Source: Burkholderiales bacterium
GTDB lineage: Bacteria > Pseudomonadota > Gammaproteobacteria > Burkholderiales > WYBJ01
Reading direction: 5' to 3'
NCBI GenBank assembly: GCA_020848435.1
Contig: JADLAC010000019.1
Location: forward strand, 1 to 64,000
Length of the DNA: 64,000 nucleotides
Every line of letters begins with the position of its first letter. Within the stretch, counting starts at the first letter, position 1. Below the pieces are notes generated by a model that saw only the letters and a list, made by a program, of their open reading frames with translations, did no database searches and had not been told where the DNA came from. Below are positions 1 through 9,497 of the stretch, in pieces. The position numbers and the translations under genes were made by a program.

Positions 1-46
1 ACTTTTAATCCGTTGGTCGCTGGTTCGAGTCCAGCACGGCCTACCA
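1..46 (+). tRNA. 3' part of tRNA-Lys (anticodon TTT), truncated by the window edge
   Basis: Anticodon loop cTTTTAA followed by stem tccgt; T-arm GCTGG-TTCGAGT-CCAGC; acceptor 3' strand ACGGCCT, discriminator A and encoded CCA. Confidence 0.8.
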
Positions 47-167
47 AAGTATCGAGTAGTTGCGCACCGCTAGCGCCACCATTTGTCAATCAGGTTAGGT
101 CGGGCTCGGGCGAAACGTGTTCAAAGACCAAATCGAACGTTGTCTCAAACGCCATGCTCTCAAAACG
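1..167. repeat. Direct repeat copy 1: tRNA-Lys 3' end, spacer and 3' end of a Uma2 remnant
   Basis: Aligns without gaps to 1167-1333 (constant offset 1166) with only about 4 mismatches. Confidence 0.95.
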
Positions 168-225
168 AATACTCGTGGCGTCCGTCCTGTTCCCCTTCCC
201 ACTGGATAAACTCCTCCAGCGTCAT
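90..225 (-). pseudogene. Uma2 (DUF820) family internal-deletion remnant: N-terminal ~20 aa joined to C-terminal ~23 aa
   Basis: Minus strand reads MTLEEFIQWEGEQDGRHEYS, then, out of frame, IRFESMAFETTFDLVFEHVSPEPDLT*. Confidence 0.65.
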
Positions 226-368
226 CGGTTAGACGGCGACATTGCCCATTTGATGTCCTCTGAATCCGGATCTCCTTCAAGTAGAAGGAGAACGCCTCCG
301 TGGGCCGCAAACAATTCGCGCAGGATTCGTCGCATTCCTGGGTCGGTTCGGGTTGCACACGTGCCAGA

Positions 369-959
369 TTACCGGGGAGGGAACAACGATGCGACGACAA
401 ACGTGAGCGTCGGTACTTTCGTTGAGGCTACGGTCTGATCCGCGCTCAGTACCGACACGTCGCGGTAGCCGCCGACCGACGGGTCGCGGAATACTTCGAC
501 ACGCGTGTGGTGGATGTCTACGATCCACACCTCCGGAACACCGCCGCGTGCATACAACGGGATCTTCGCGTTTCTATCGTATCCGATGCTTGAATCCGCG
601 ACTTCCACAAGTAGGAGCACATCACTAGCCCGAGGGTTAGAACGTGCGTAGGAGTCATCACGTGCTTGTGCAACGAGCAGATCCGGGTAGAGCTCAGTCT
701 CTTCGTCAAGAATAAGGGGATTCTGGACCGCCACGACGGTGTCTGGTGCGGCGCGCAGTAACAGGCGAGTTAGATGGTTGACGGTACCGGCATGCCTGCT
801 CCCGATTGGCGCCATATCGACTAGGACTCCTTCAACGAGCTCGACGCGCATGTCTTCTGCCAGCACGCCTGCTGCGCTCATGCGATGGAAGTCATCGACC
901 GAGATACGATGTGGGGCGAGGCGCTGACCGGATGCGGCGAGTTCGACCACGGTAGTCAT
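369..959 (-). CDS. Uma2 family endonuclease (DUF820, PD-(D/E)XK fold)
   Basis: MTTVVELAASGQRLAPHRISVDDFHRM... with ELYPDLLVA...LLVEVADSS...YARGGVPEVWIVD typical of Uma2. Confidence 0.85.
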   Translation of the reverse strand: MTTVVELAASGQRLAPHRISVDDFHRMSAAGVLAEDMRVELVEGVLVDMAPIGSRHAGTVNHLTRLLLRAAPDTVVAVQNPLILDEETELYPDLLVAQARDDSYARSNPRASDVLLLVEVADSSIGYDRNAKIPLYARGGVPEVWIVDIHHTRVEVFRDPSVGGYRDVSVLSADQTVASTKVPTLTFVVASLFPPR

Positions 960-1166
960 GGCAAGTTGTCCCAGGGAACTGGGTAAGCCTATAGGCCGAT
1001 CGCAGGTAACGCAAGCGCACAACCAGAGAACATTGCGATGCAATGTAGCAATTTTGTACCACTATCACGCTCTTCGAGACTTCATTAGGCTTCAATAGAC
1101 TCTTTCTTGGGTTGGGTAGGTGTTGTAGTGTATTGATTGATAATGGATTGCTGGTTGCGGATCTGG

Positions 1167-1333
1167 ACTCTTGATCCGTTGGTCGCTGGTTCGAGTCCAG
1201 CACGGCCTAGCAAAGTATCGAGTAGTTACGCACCGCTAGCGCCACCATTTGTCAATCAGGTTAGGTCGGGCTCGGGCGAAACGTGTTCAAAGACCAAATC
1301 GAACGTTGTCTCAAACGCCATGCTCTCAAAACG
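1167..1333. repeat. Direct repeat copy 2: degenerate tRNA-Lys 3' end (CTT loop, CCA mutated to GCA, no D-arm) and Uma2 3' end
   Basis: Gapless near-identity to 1-167. Confidence 0.95.
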
Positions 1334-1435
1334 GATGGGTTCGCCTTCGCGGACAACCGTGGGAGGGACCCAGCCCGCAGCGGCATCGCGCCGATGAATC
1401 TCGACGCGCCGCACGCGGGGGTCGATCAGCACATA
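1256..1435 (-). pseudogene. C-terminal fragment of a Uma2 (DUF820) family protein
   Basis: Minus strand: YVLIDPRVRRVEIHRRDAAAGWVPPTVVREGEPIRFESMAFETTFDLVFEHVSPEPDLT*, preceded by in-frame stops and GRHEY. Confidence 0.7.
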
Positions 1436-1532
1436 CTACTAGTACTCGTGGCGTCCGTCCGGTTAGCTTATAGTCCGATCGCAGATAAGGCAAGCTGCCG
1501 CGCGCAAGAAGTGATGACTCAAGGGACAGGGC

Positions 1533-2489
1533 TCAGTCTTCGGGTTTGAGGTTGGCTTGCTTGATGGTCGCCGACCATCGCTTCAGTTCCGCGTGCAGCA
1601 GCTCCGAGGTTTGCTCGGGCGAAGCCAGTACCAACTCAGCACCGTCACTTCCGAGTATCTTGACCGCGTCGGGTTGCCTGAGACCGATGGTCGCGTCGCG
1701 ATGTATCTGGGCGACGATAGATTGAGGTGTTTTCGCGGGGGCGAGCAGCATGTACCAGGTGGAGACGTCGTAGTCCTTGACGCCGGACTCCGCGATCGTG
1801 GGCGTATGGGGCAGTCCCGATGCGCGCTTGGCCGACGTTACAGCGAGCAAGCGCAAGCGGCCGGACTGAACGTGCGGATTCGCCGCGAGAGGGGTCGTGA
1901 ATAGCGCTTGCACGCGGTTGGCAATCAAGTCCTGGATGGCCGGGCCGCCTCCCTTGTACGGGATGTGATTGAAGCTCGCTCCAGTCATTATCCCGAACAG
2001 AACACCGGCGAGATGGGGACCGGAACCGATCCCGGTATTCGCCAACGCCAATTCGCCCGGCCTGGCCTTGGCGGCGGTGATGAGCTCTTGCACCGACTTC
2101 GACGCCGAGCTCGCCGGGATCACCAACACGAACGGTGCGCTCAGGATTTCCGTGATGGGCGCGAAATCGCGCCCCGTGTCATAGCGCAGCTTCGTATAGA
2201 GGCCTGCGCTGATGGCCAGCGCGTTGTTGGTCAGAAGCAGGGTATAGCCATCCGGCGCCGCGCGCGCAGCGATCTCGGTGCCGATCGTCGTGCCTGCGCC
2301 CGTGCGGTTGTCCACGAGCACTTGCTGCTTCCAGGTTTCGGTGAGCTTCTGCGACAGTACGCGCGCCGTGGCGTCGACCCCTCCCCCGGGCGGAAAGGGT
2401 ACGACCAGCCGCACCGGCTTGGCAGGAAACGTTTGCGCATGGGCGACGCAAGCCATCGCGCAAAGCACGATGGCGAGTAGCTTGATCAT
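1533..2489 (-). CDS. Bug/TctC family tripartite tricarboxylate transporter substrate-binding protein
   Basis: Signal peptide, FPAKPVRLVVPFPPGGGVDATARVL, VDNRTGAGTTIGTE, HIPYKGGGPA, TPTIAESG. Confidence 0.93.
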   Translation of the reverse strand: MIKLLAIVLCAMACVAHAQTFPAKPVRLVVPFPPGGGVDATARVLSQKLTETWKQQVLVDNRTGAGTTIGTEIAARAAPDGYTLLLTNNALAISAGLYTKLRYDTGRDFAPITEILSAPFVLVIPASSASKSVQELITAAKARPGELALANTGIGSGPHLAGVLFGIMTGASFNHIPYKGGGPAIQDLIANRVQALFTTPLAANPHVQSGRLRLLAVTSAKRASGLPHTPTIAESGVKDYDVSTWYMLLAPAKTPQSIVAQIHRDATIGLRQPDAVKILGSDGAELVLASPEQTSELLHAELKRWSATIKQANLKPED

Positions 2490-2566
2490 GGCCTCCTCCA
2501 CTGAGCGGGGTGAGCACTGATTGTATCAGCGATTGACAAAATACAATCATCCACGTCAAATGGGTC

Positions 2567-3490
2567 GTGCCCACCGATAGCTCCGCTTTGGCGATACGCC
2601 TTGCAGCGCAGATCTTGACGCACGCTCGACGGCAGGGGCTGAGCGCCGGCGCTCACGTGACGGAGCAAAGCCTCGCCGACGCGTTTCGCGTCTCCCGTTC
2701 ACCGATCCGCGCAGCGCTCGCGCTGTTGGCGAGGCAAGGCGTATTGGTGAAACAAACGAATCGCGGCTACTTCCTCAAAGCGCTCCCCGAGGCCAAGCGC
2801 GCGGAACCCGTCGCCCCGACCAGCGAGAGCGACGAGCGGTACCTGCGGATTGCCGATGATCGCCTTGCCGGGCGGGTCGATGACCATGTGACGGAAACCC
2901 AGTTGATGCAACGCTATGGCATGGGGCGCCGCGAGGTGCAGCGCATCCTGCATCGCATGGAAAGGGAAGGCTGGGCCGAGCGCAAAGCGGGACATGGATG
3001 GCGGTTCGCTGCACTGGCTGACAATGTCGACGCGCACGCCGAGGGATACCGGTTTCGTATGCTGCTCGAGCCGGCAGCGCTGCTCGAACCCGGATTTCGC
3101 GTCGTGGCGCCGGAGCTGGAGCGCGTGCGACGGGATCAACAGATGTTGCTGGATGGCGGGATTCACCGGCTGTCTCGCGCCACGCTGTTCGAGATCGGAT
3201 CGGATTTCCATGAAACAATCATGGCGTTCTCCGGCAACCGCTTCATCCTCGAAGCCATTCGCAGAGTGAACGCGACCCGGCGGCTACTGGAGTATCGGGC
3301 GAAATACGACCGCGAGCGACTCGCGGGCCAATGCCGCGAGCATCTTCAGCTCATCGAGCTCCTGCGGCGTGGTGCACGCGAGGAGGCGGCGCGATTCCTG
3401 CGCAAGCATCTCGACGTGGTGCGTGCGCTCAAGACCGAGCCCGAGCGCCATTTCAGGGCTGCTATAACGAAGCTAGCAGCGCAGTTTTGA
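2567..3490 (+). CDS. GntR family transcriptional regulator with FCD-like C-terminus
   Basis: N-terminal wHTH (LADAFRVSRSPIRAALALLARQGVL), second wHTH-like segment, helical ligand domain. Confidence 0.85.
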   Translation: MPTDSSALAIRLAAQILTHARRQGLSAGAHVTEQSLADAFRVSRSPIRAALALLARQGVLVKQTNRGYFLKALPEAKRAEPVAPTSESDERYLRIADDRLAGRVDDHVTETQLMQRYGMGRREVQRILHRMEREGWAERKAGHGWRFAALADNVDAHAEGYRFRMLLEPAALLEPGFRVVAPELERVRRDQQMLLDGGIHRLSRATLFEIGSDFHETIMAFSGNRFILEAIRRVNATRRLLEYRAKYDRERLAGQCREHLQLIELLRRGAREEAARFLRKHLDVVRALKTEPERHFRAAITKLAAQF

Positions 3491-3521
3491 TGCTTCAATC
3501 CTTGCGGACAAAGGAAAGCGA

Positions 3522-4580
3522 ATGAAACTCCTCGTACTGCCGGGCGACGGCATAGGCCCGGAAATCACCGACGCCACGCTCGGCGTTCTCGATCGCGCCA
3601 ACGCGTTATACAAGCTCGGCTTGGAATGGCAACTGGAGCAGATCGGGCTCGGGCCACTCAAGAGCGAGGGCACGACGCTGCCCGAGCGGGTCATGGAGGC
3701 CGCGCGCACGGCGCCGGGCATCATACTGGGCCCGGTCTCGCATCTCGACTACCCGCCGCGCGAGCAGGGGGGGATCAATCCCTCCGGCGAGCTGCGCGTG
3801 AAGCTCGATCTGTTCGCCAATATCCGGCCGGCGAAGTCGCGTCTGGGTGTGGGCCTCACCGGTAAGCCGGTGGACCTCGTCATATTCAGGGAGTGCACGG
3901 AAGGCTTCTACGCGGATCGCAACATGTTCTTCGGCCGCGGCGAGTTCATGCCCACACCGGACCTGGCGCTCGCGGTAAGAAAGGTGAGCGCGCGCCAGTG
4001 CGAGCGCATCTCCCGCGTTGCTTTTGAATGGGCCCGCAAGCGGCGCAAGAAGGTGACCGCCGTTCACAAGGCCAACGTCCTGCATCTTTCCGATGGATTG
4101 TTCCTGCGCGAGGTAAGAAAGGTTGCGAAGGATTATCCGGACGTCGAGCTCGACGAGAAAATAGTCGACGCGATGGCGGCGCTGTTGGTCCGCAACCCGA
4201 CGCAGTTCGACTGCATCGTCACCGGCAACATGTTCGGCGACATCCTTTCGGACGAGGCCTCCGAGATCTCCGGAAGCCTCGGGCTGGCGGGCTCGACCAT
4301 GGCGGGTGACGATGCCTGCTGCGCGCAGGCCCAGCACGGCTCGGCACCGGACATCCAAGGCCAGGACAAAGCCAACCCGACCTCGCTCTTGCTGTCGGCG
4401 GCTATGCTATTTGCGTGGCTTGCGGCGCGTCATCAGCGCGCGGAATTCGAGCTGGCGGCGCAGCGCATCGAAGCCGCCATCGACGCCGCTTTGCAAAAGC
4501 CCGAAACGCGCACTCCAGACTTGGGCGGGAAGCTTGGCACGCGGGCGTTCGGCCGGCATGTCGCGGGCACCCTCGGTTAG
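3522..4580 (+). CDS. Isocitrate/isopropylmalate/tartrate dehydrogenase family protein
   Basis: MKLLVLPGDGIGPEI, VIFRECTEGFYA, HKANVLHLSDGLF, FDCIVTGNMFGDILSDEAS. Confidence 0.9.
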   Translation: MKLLVLPGDGIGPEITDATLGVLDRANALYKLGLEWQLEQIGLGPLKSEGTTLPERVMEAARTAPGIILGPVSHLDYPPREQGGINPSGELRVKLDLFANIRPAKSRLGVGLTGKPVDLVIFRECTEGFYADRNMFFGRGEFMPTPDLALAVRKVSARQCERISRVAFEWARKRRKKVTAVHKANVLHLSDGLFLREVRKVAKDYPDVELDEKIVDAMAALLVRNPTQFDCIVTGNMFGDILSDEASEISGSLGLAGSTMAGDDACCAQAQHGSAPDIQGQDKANPTSLLLSAAMLFAWLAARHQRAEFELAAQRIEAAIDAALQKPETRTPDLGGKLGTRAFGRHVAGTLG

Positions 4581-4678
4581 GGCTGATTTGAACTATGAAC
4601 GCCGATAGTTTCTTTTTTTGACGTATCGTGCGAGCAGTGATCAGGCCGGTGCGTTCATTCATTTCGGAAGTTGGTATC

Positions 4679-5632
4679 ATGCGACTCGTATCACTCGTTG
4701 CCGTCCTGCTGATTGCGAGCGCTTCGCTCGCACAGCCCTATCCCTCGAAGTCGGTTCGCATGATCGTCGGCTTCGCGCCGGGCGGCGGCACCGATGTCAC
4801 CGCCCGCGCGGTCGTGCAAGAATTGTCCGAGGCATTGGGACAGCGCATCGTCATCGACAACCGGCCCGGCGCGAACGGCGTGATCGGGACTGACCTCGCG
4901 GCCAAATCGCCACCCGACGGCTACACCCTCTTGATGGTGAATCTCGGGCACACGGTCAATCCCGGCATGTACGGCAAGCTCCCCTACGACACCGTGCGCG
5001 ATTTCGCGCCGGTCACCTTGGTGGCGATGCTTGCCAATATCCTGGTCACGCATCCGTCGCTGCCGCCCAGGTCTTTCCCGGAGTTCGTGCGTTTCGCGCG
5101 GTCGCGGCCTGGCGCCATTCATTATGGCTCCGGCGGACATGGCGCGAGCTCGCACCTCGCGGTGGAGCTGCTGAAGAAGACGACGAGGATCGATCTCGTC
5201 CACGTGCCTTACAAGAGCGGCGGGCAGTCCACTGCCGCGATTCTGACCGGCGACGTCGCGGTGTCCTTCAACACGATACCGTCGGCCGTGCCGCACGTTA
5301 AGGCGGGGCGACTGCGTGCGATCGGCGTATCGAGTCCACAGCGCTCGGCCAGCGCGCCGGAGGTGCCGACGATCGCGGAGATGGGTTACCCCGGCTTTTC
5401 CGCGAGCGGCTTGGCCGGGCTGATGGCGCCGGCGGGCACGCCGGCGGAGGCGATCGCGCGCTTGCACGCCGCCGTCGTCCAGGTCGTCAAGCTGCCCCGA
5501 ATGCAAGAACGTTTCACCACGCTGGGCATGGATGCGGTCGCCAACACGCCGCTCGAGTTCGCGCAATTCATCAAGGCCGACCTGGACAAATGGACGCGGC
5601 TCGTCAGCGAGCTGAAACTGACGCTCCAATAG
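4679..5632 (+). CDS. Bug/TctC family substrate-binding protein
   Basis: YPSKSVRMIVGFAPGGGTDVTAR, IDNRPGANGVIGTD, HVPYKSGGQST. Confidence 0.93.
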   Translation: MRLVSLVAVLLIASASLAQPYPSKSVRMIVGFAPGGGTDVTARAVVQELSEALGQRIVIDNRPGANGVIGTDLAAKSPPDGYTLLMVNLGHTVNPGMYGKLPYDTVRDFAPVTLVAMLANILVTHPSLPPRSFPEFVRFARSRPGAIHYGSGGHGASSHLAVELLKKTTRIDLVHVPYKSGGQSTAAILTGDVAVSFNTIPSAVPHVKAGRLRAIGVSSPQRSASAPEVPTIAEMGYPGFSASGLAGLMAPAGTPAEAIARLHAAVVQVVKLPRMQERFTTLGMDAVANTPLEFAQFIKADLDKWTRLVSELKLTLQ

Positions 5633-5648
5633 CCCTCGGAGACGCGAG

Positions 5649-7412
5649 TTGGAAAGACACGAGGTAGTCAGCCCGCTCGGGCTCGAAGCGGTCGAGCGCA
5701 TCGGCGGCGCGCCGCGACTCGACACTCTCGACGGCAAGACGATCGGTGAGCTCTGGAACGGCGTCTTCAAGGGTGATCATACCTTCCCGATCATCCGCCG
5801 GCTGCTGCAGCGGAGGTTTCGCGCGCTGAAAGTCGTCCCGTTCACCGAGTTTCCGCACGCGCCGGGAAGCGATCATCCAGCGAAGCAGCGCGAGCTCGCG
5901 CAACGCACGGCCGAGATGGCGAAGGCGAAGGGCTGCGACGCGATCATCTCCGGCAACGGCGCTTGAGGGACCTGCGCTCCGGCCGCGGCGCGGCCGGCAA
6001 CGCAAGCCGAAAAGGCCGGCATCCCGAGCGTGGTCGTGACCACGACGGGTTTCTCGGCGCTCGCGCGCTTCACCGCCAAGGCGGGCGGCGTACCTGATCT
6101 GCGTATTGCCGAATACCCAGGTCCGCTCGGCATCCACGACGCCGCACAAATCGAGCGCAACATCGGGCAAGCGCTGATCGACCAGATCGTCGATGGGCTC
6201 ACGCGCGGGCATGCAAGTGCCGGGGAGATCATGCGCGCGCCGGATCCCAGGTCAATCGTCTTTTCCGGTACCGCGGAAGAAGTCTCACGCCACTTCATCG
6301 AGCAGGAGTGGAGCGATGGGCTGCCGGTCGTTGCGCCGACGATTGAGCGGGTCGAGGCGTTCCTGAAGTACACCGATCGGGATCCGCACGAGCGCATCGC
6401 CGTGCTGCCATCGGCCAATCTGCAAGCGACGCCCTGGAACGTCGCGGTCAACGCGATCATGGCAGGATGCCTGCCGGCACACCTGCCGCTGCTGCTTGCA
6501 GTGGTCGAGGCGCTGGGCGAGGAGCGATGCAGTCTCAACAACATCGGCAGCTCGTCGGGCATTTTTCCTTACGTGCTGGTCGGTGGTCCGATCGTGGACC
6601 AGCTCGGCATTCAACGCGGACCGCAGCTCGTTTCGCGCAACCCGAATCCCGCGATTGGCCGCGCCGTCGGCCTCATCGTACGCAACATCGCCGGCTTCCG
6701 GCCGGGCGCAAGCTACATGGGTACCTTCGGCTATCCTCTGGCCGTGGTCCTGGCGGAGCAGAAGGAGTCGCCCTGGCCGCCGCTTCAAGTGACGCAGGGA
6801 CGCCCGGCAGAGGAGAGCACGGTCACCGTGGGCGTGACCAACAATTGGGGCTCGTCGCCGAGTCCCTACGCCACTGCCGACAAGAGCGGCGCCCAAGTCG
6901 CCCTCGAGCTTCTGTGTCGCGAGGTCGTGAAGAAGACTCGGCTATTCAATTTCCCCGCGATCGGGCCTGAAGCCGAGAAGATCATGCTCACGCTGCTGCT
7001 GTCGCCGCCCGTGGCGAAGTCGCTCGCGGATGCGGGTTACTCCAGCACGGACGTGAAGCGCTACATCCACGCGCACGCGACGATGCGCCTCGAAGACTAC
7101 GACTGGGTGCTCAGATACACCGCAACCATGCGCACGAACGCGAAGGAGCGCGTGGACGCGGGCTCGTTGCCGCCGGAATTTGCCGGCCCGCCCGACAGCA
7201 GGGTGCGCGTGCTGTCGAGCCCCGACCTCTTGCACATCATCGTCTGCGGCGACCCGCATCGTAACCGCGTGATGGTCATGGAAGGAGGCCATACGCAACC
7301 GACCACCAAGGCCGTACGCCTGCCGGCGAATTGGATCGACCTTCTGCACGCCGGCAGCCAGCGCGTCGCGCAGGCCGATTCCGGCCGTCGCACGAACGGC
7401 TCGGATTCATAG
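5649..7412 (+). CDS. Predicted selenoprotein: UGSC-like domain fused to a UGSC-associated partner domain; in-frame TGA 5964-5966 read as Sec
   Basis: ORFs 5649-5966 and 6030-7412 share one frame broken only by TGA. Readthrough gives AIISGNGA-U-GTCAPAAARPATQAEKAGIPSVVVTTTGFSALARF; the N-terminal half resembles the UGSC protein at 13371. TTG start with cggag 5' of it. Confidence 0.8.
5979..5997 (+). promoter_or_regulatory. Candidate bacterial SECIS hairpin (locus 1)
   Basis: CCGGCCGC-GGC-GCGGCCGG: 8 bp perfect stem, 3-nt loop starting with G, loop at +21 from the end of the UGA. Confidence 0.75.
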
Positions 7413-7819
7413 CCGCTGACGAAAGCGCTCGATTGAAGCCGGACACGGGAGGCCTAGCGGAGGACTTCAACATGTTTCTCAGCCCGAGACCGCTGCATCC
7501 CCTGGCAGCGCCGCAGCGGCATCTCTGACCGGGGCTCGCCGCCAACTGTGGGTTGCCGACTCTCCACTGAAGCGCACCGGCATGAGCTGGCGCGCCCCGG
7601 CGATTTCTCACCGCGCGCTCGGGCATAGACGTGAGCCATCGCGGCGGCTCAGTTGCGCGGGGAGCTGTCGGGCGCCGACTTGATCACCTCGGTCGCGGCT
7701 GCCAATGCTAGGCTTCGTGGATCCCAACGAAGACGCGTCGAACTTGGTTGCAAGAAAAGGGAGCAAGAGCGGGTGCGAGACGGGGTGGGTGCACCGTGCC
7801 TCAACAGCGCATTCATGGT

Positions 7820-8242
7820 TCAAAGCTCCAAGTCACCTTCGGCTTCCGGCTGGTAGAGGACGTCCAGGATTCGTATGCGACGCGTCTGGCCGTGCGGCAG
7901 CGGCAATTCGACCTCTGCGCCTGTCGCCTCTCCGATCAGGGCGGCGCCCACGGGCGAAAGGATGGAGATCTTGCGCCTGGACGGATCCGCGTCCGCCGGA
8001 TAGACCACGGTGACCGTGCCGTTCTCTCGCGTTTGGACATCCTCGAACATGACCCGCGAGTTCATCGTGACGACGTTCACTGGCACTTCTTCGCGTTGCA
8101 CGACCCGCGCGAAGTCGAGGATGCTCTCGAGGGTTTCCAACCCGGCCTGCATGCCGCGCGCCTGGCGCGCGAGCTGGGCGAGCAGTTGTTTCAAGCGCTT
8201 GAAGTCTTGTTCCGTAAGCACGATGGCGGTATCGATGAGCAT
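7820..8242 (-). CDS. GreA/GreB-type C-terminal domain protein, Rnk-like nucleoside diphosphate kinase regulator
   Basis: VTMNSRVMFEDVQTRENGTVTVVYPADADPSRRKISILSPVGAALIGEATGAEVELPLPHGQTRRIRILDVLYQPEAEGD. Confidence 0.88.
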   Translation of the reverse strand: MLIDTAIVLTEQDFKRLKQLLAQLARQARGMQAGLETLESILDFARVVQREEVPVNVVTMNSRVMFEDVQTRENGTVTVVYPADADPSRRKISILSPVGAALIGEATGAEVELPLPHGQTRRIRILDVLYQPEAEGDLEL

Positions 8243-8746
8243 GTCCTAGACCTCGCATGAGCAATCGGCACCTCGGCAACGTCGGACGAACGGCCAAGGA
8301 TGCGTGCACAGAAAGAACAGAATCGAACGAGCGCGCGTGCGCCGATACGAATGCTCGCGCGCGGCGGGTCAGCAATTCATGGCGAGCCCGGCAACGCCCG
8401 CCTGTGCGATGAAGATCCGGCTAGACGATGAGGTTACCGGGCAGCGCAGTATAGCGAAGCAGGCGGACCCGAGAAGCCCTGGGCGCGAACAACACTGTTT
8501 CCGAAATCGACCTTTGGCGCCATCGGACATGACCCGAAACAGAACCGATCGTGCAGAATGTGCCCGAAGCTATGATCGCCTTGGCTTGGCGTTGCGCCGT
8601 GATGGCCGAAGCCCGCCGTTGAGCGCGAGCATCTCGACCGCGCATCTTGACCTCCGCCGGTGGAAACGCGGGTACAATTTTTCCGAGACAAACACGCTCG
8701 CCGGTGCGTTCGGATTGACTGGCACGAAGCTCTGATACAGGCATTC

Positions 8747-9130
8747 ATGACGCGAACGAAACGCCATCGGATCGTATTCTTCGATCTACGCCGCATCGGC
8801 ATGCCGGTGGGGGCCGTTACGTCCATCCTCCATCGGATTACAGGCATCCTGCTTGCGGCCGGCGTACCCTGGGCGGTGTACCTGCTCGACCTGTCGCTGG
8901 GAAGCTCGCAATCGTACCTCCGAGCGGTCGCGCTCCTGGACCATTGGGCCGTCCGCGGGGCGGCAATCTTGATGGCTTGGGCGTTGGCGCATCACGCGTT
9001 CGCGGGCGTGCGACACCTGCTCGCCGATATCGACGTCGGCTCGCGTTTGCAGGCCGCGCGCCGTAGCGCCTGGTTGGTCAACCTCGGTGCGGTCGCGGTG
9101 ACCATACTCGTGGCTCGGGTGCTGTTATGA
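8747..9130 (+). CDS. sdhC: Succinate dehydrogenase cytochrome b556 subunit
   Basis: GMPVGAVTSILHRITGILLAAGVPWAVYLLDLSL...HHAFAGVRHLLADID. Confidence 0.88.
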   Translation: MTRTKRHRIVFFDLRRIGMPVGAVTSILHRITGILLAAGVPWAVYLLDLSLGSSQSYLRAVALLDHWAVRGAAILMAWALAHHAFAGVRHLLADIDVGSRLQAARRSAWLVNLGAVAVTILVARVLL

Positions 9131-9456
9131 GGCATGCGTTGAGCGGCCTGAACGCCTGGTTGGTGCAGCGGTTGAGCGCCGTGTATTCGCTGCTCTTCAT
9201 CGTCTACCTGAGCCTGCATTTTCTGCTCGAGCCGCCCGGCTCCTACGAGCAATGGCAACAATGGATGCGCCAACCGCTGGTAAGCACGGCCAGTCTGATT
9301 TTCTTTGGCGCGCTATCACTGCACATGTGGGTGGGACTTCGCGACGTGGTCCTCGACTATGTACACTCGCCGGGCCTGCGTGTTTGCCTTCTCGCCTCGG
9401 TTGCGATCGGCCTCGCCGCGATGGCCGCGTGGACGGCGAGAATCCTCTTGGGCTAG
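9127..9456 (+). CDS. sdhD: Succinate dehydrogenase membrane anchor subunit
   Basis: NAWLVQRLSAVYSLLFIVYL...LHMWVGLRDVVLDYV; overlaps the sdhC stop. Confidence 0.88.
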   Translation: MRHALSGLNAWLVQRLSAVYSLLFIVYLSLHFLLEPPGSYEQWQQWMRQPLVSTASLIFFGALSLHMWVGLRDVVLDYVHSPGLRVCLLASVAIGLAAMAAWTARILLG

Positions 9457-9497
9457 AACGGTCGCGGGCGGGCGCACATGCGGATGAGGCTGGCGCA

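Noticed and set aside
1150-1213. Functional second tRNA-Lys (CTT)
   Set aside because: Lacks D-arm and acceptor 5' strand, the anticodon stem is poorly paired and CCA is mutated to GCA; a tRNA fragment only.
6030-7412. Separate 460-aa gene starting at an internal GTG
   Set aside because: The frame is continuous with 5649-5966 through the TGA, and the homology and hairpin support one recoded gene.
7413-7819. ORFs between locus 1 and the Rnk-like gene
   Set aside because: No recognisable protein motifs on either strand; left unannotated.
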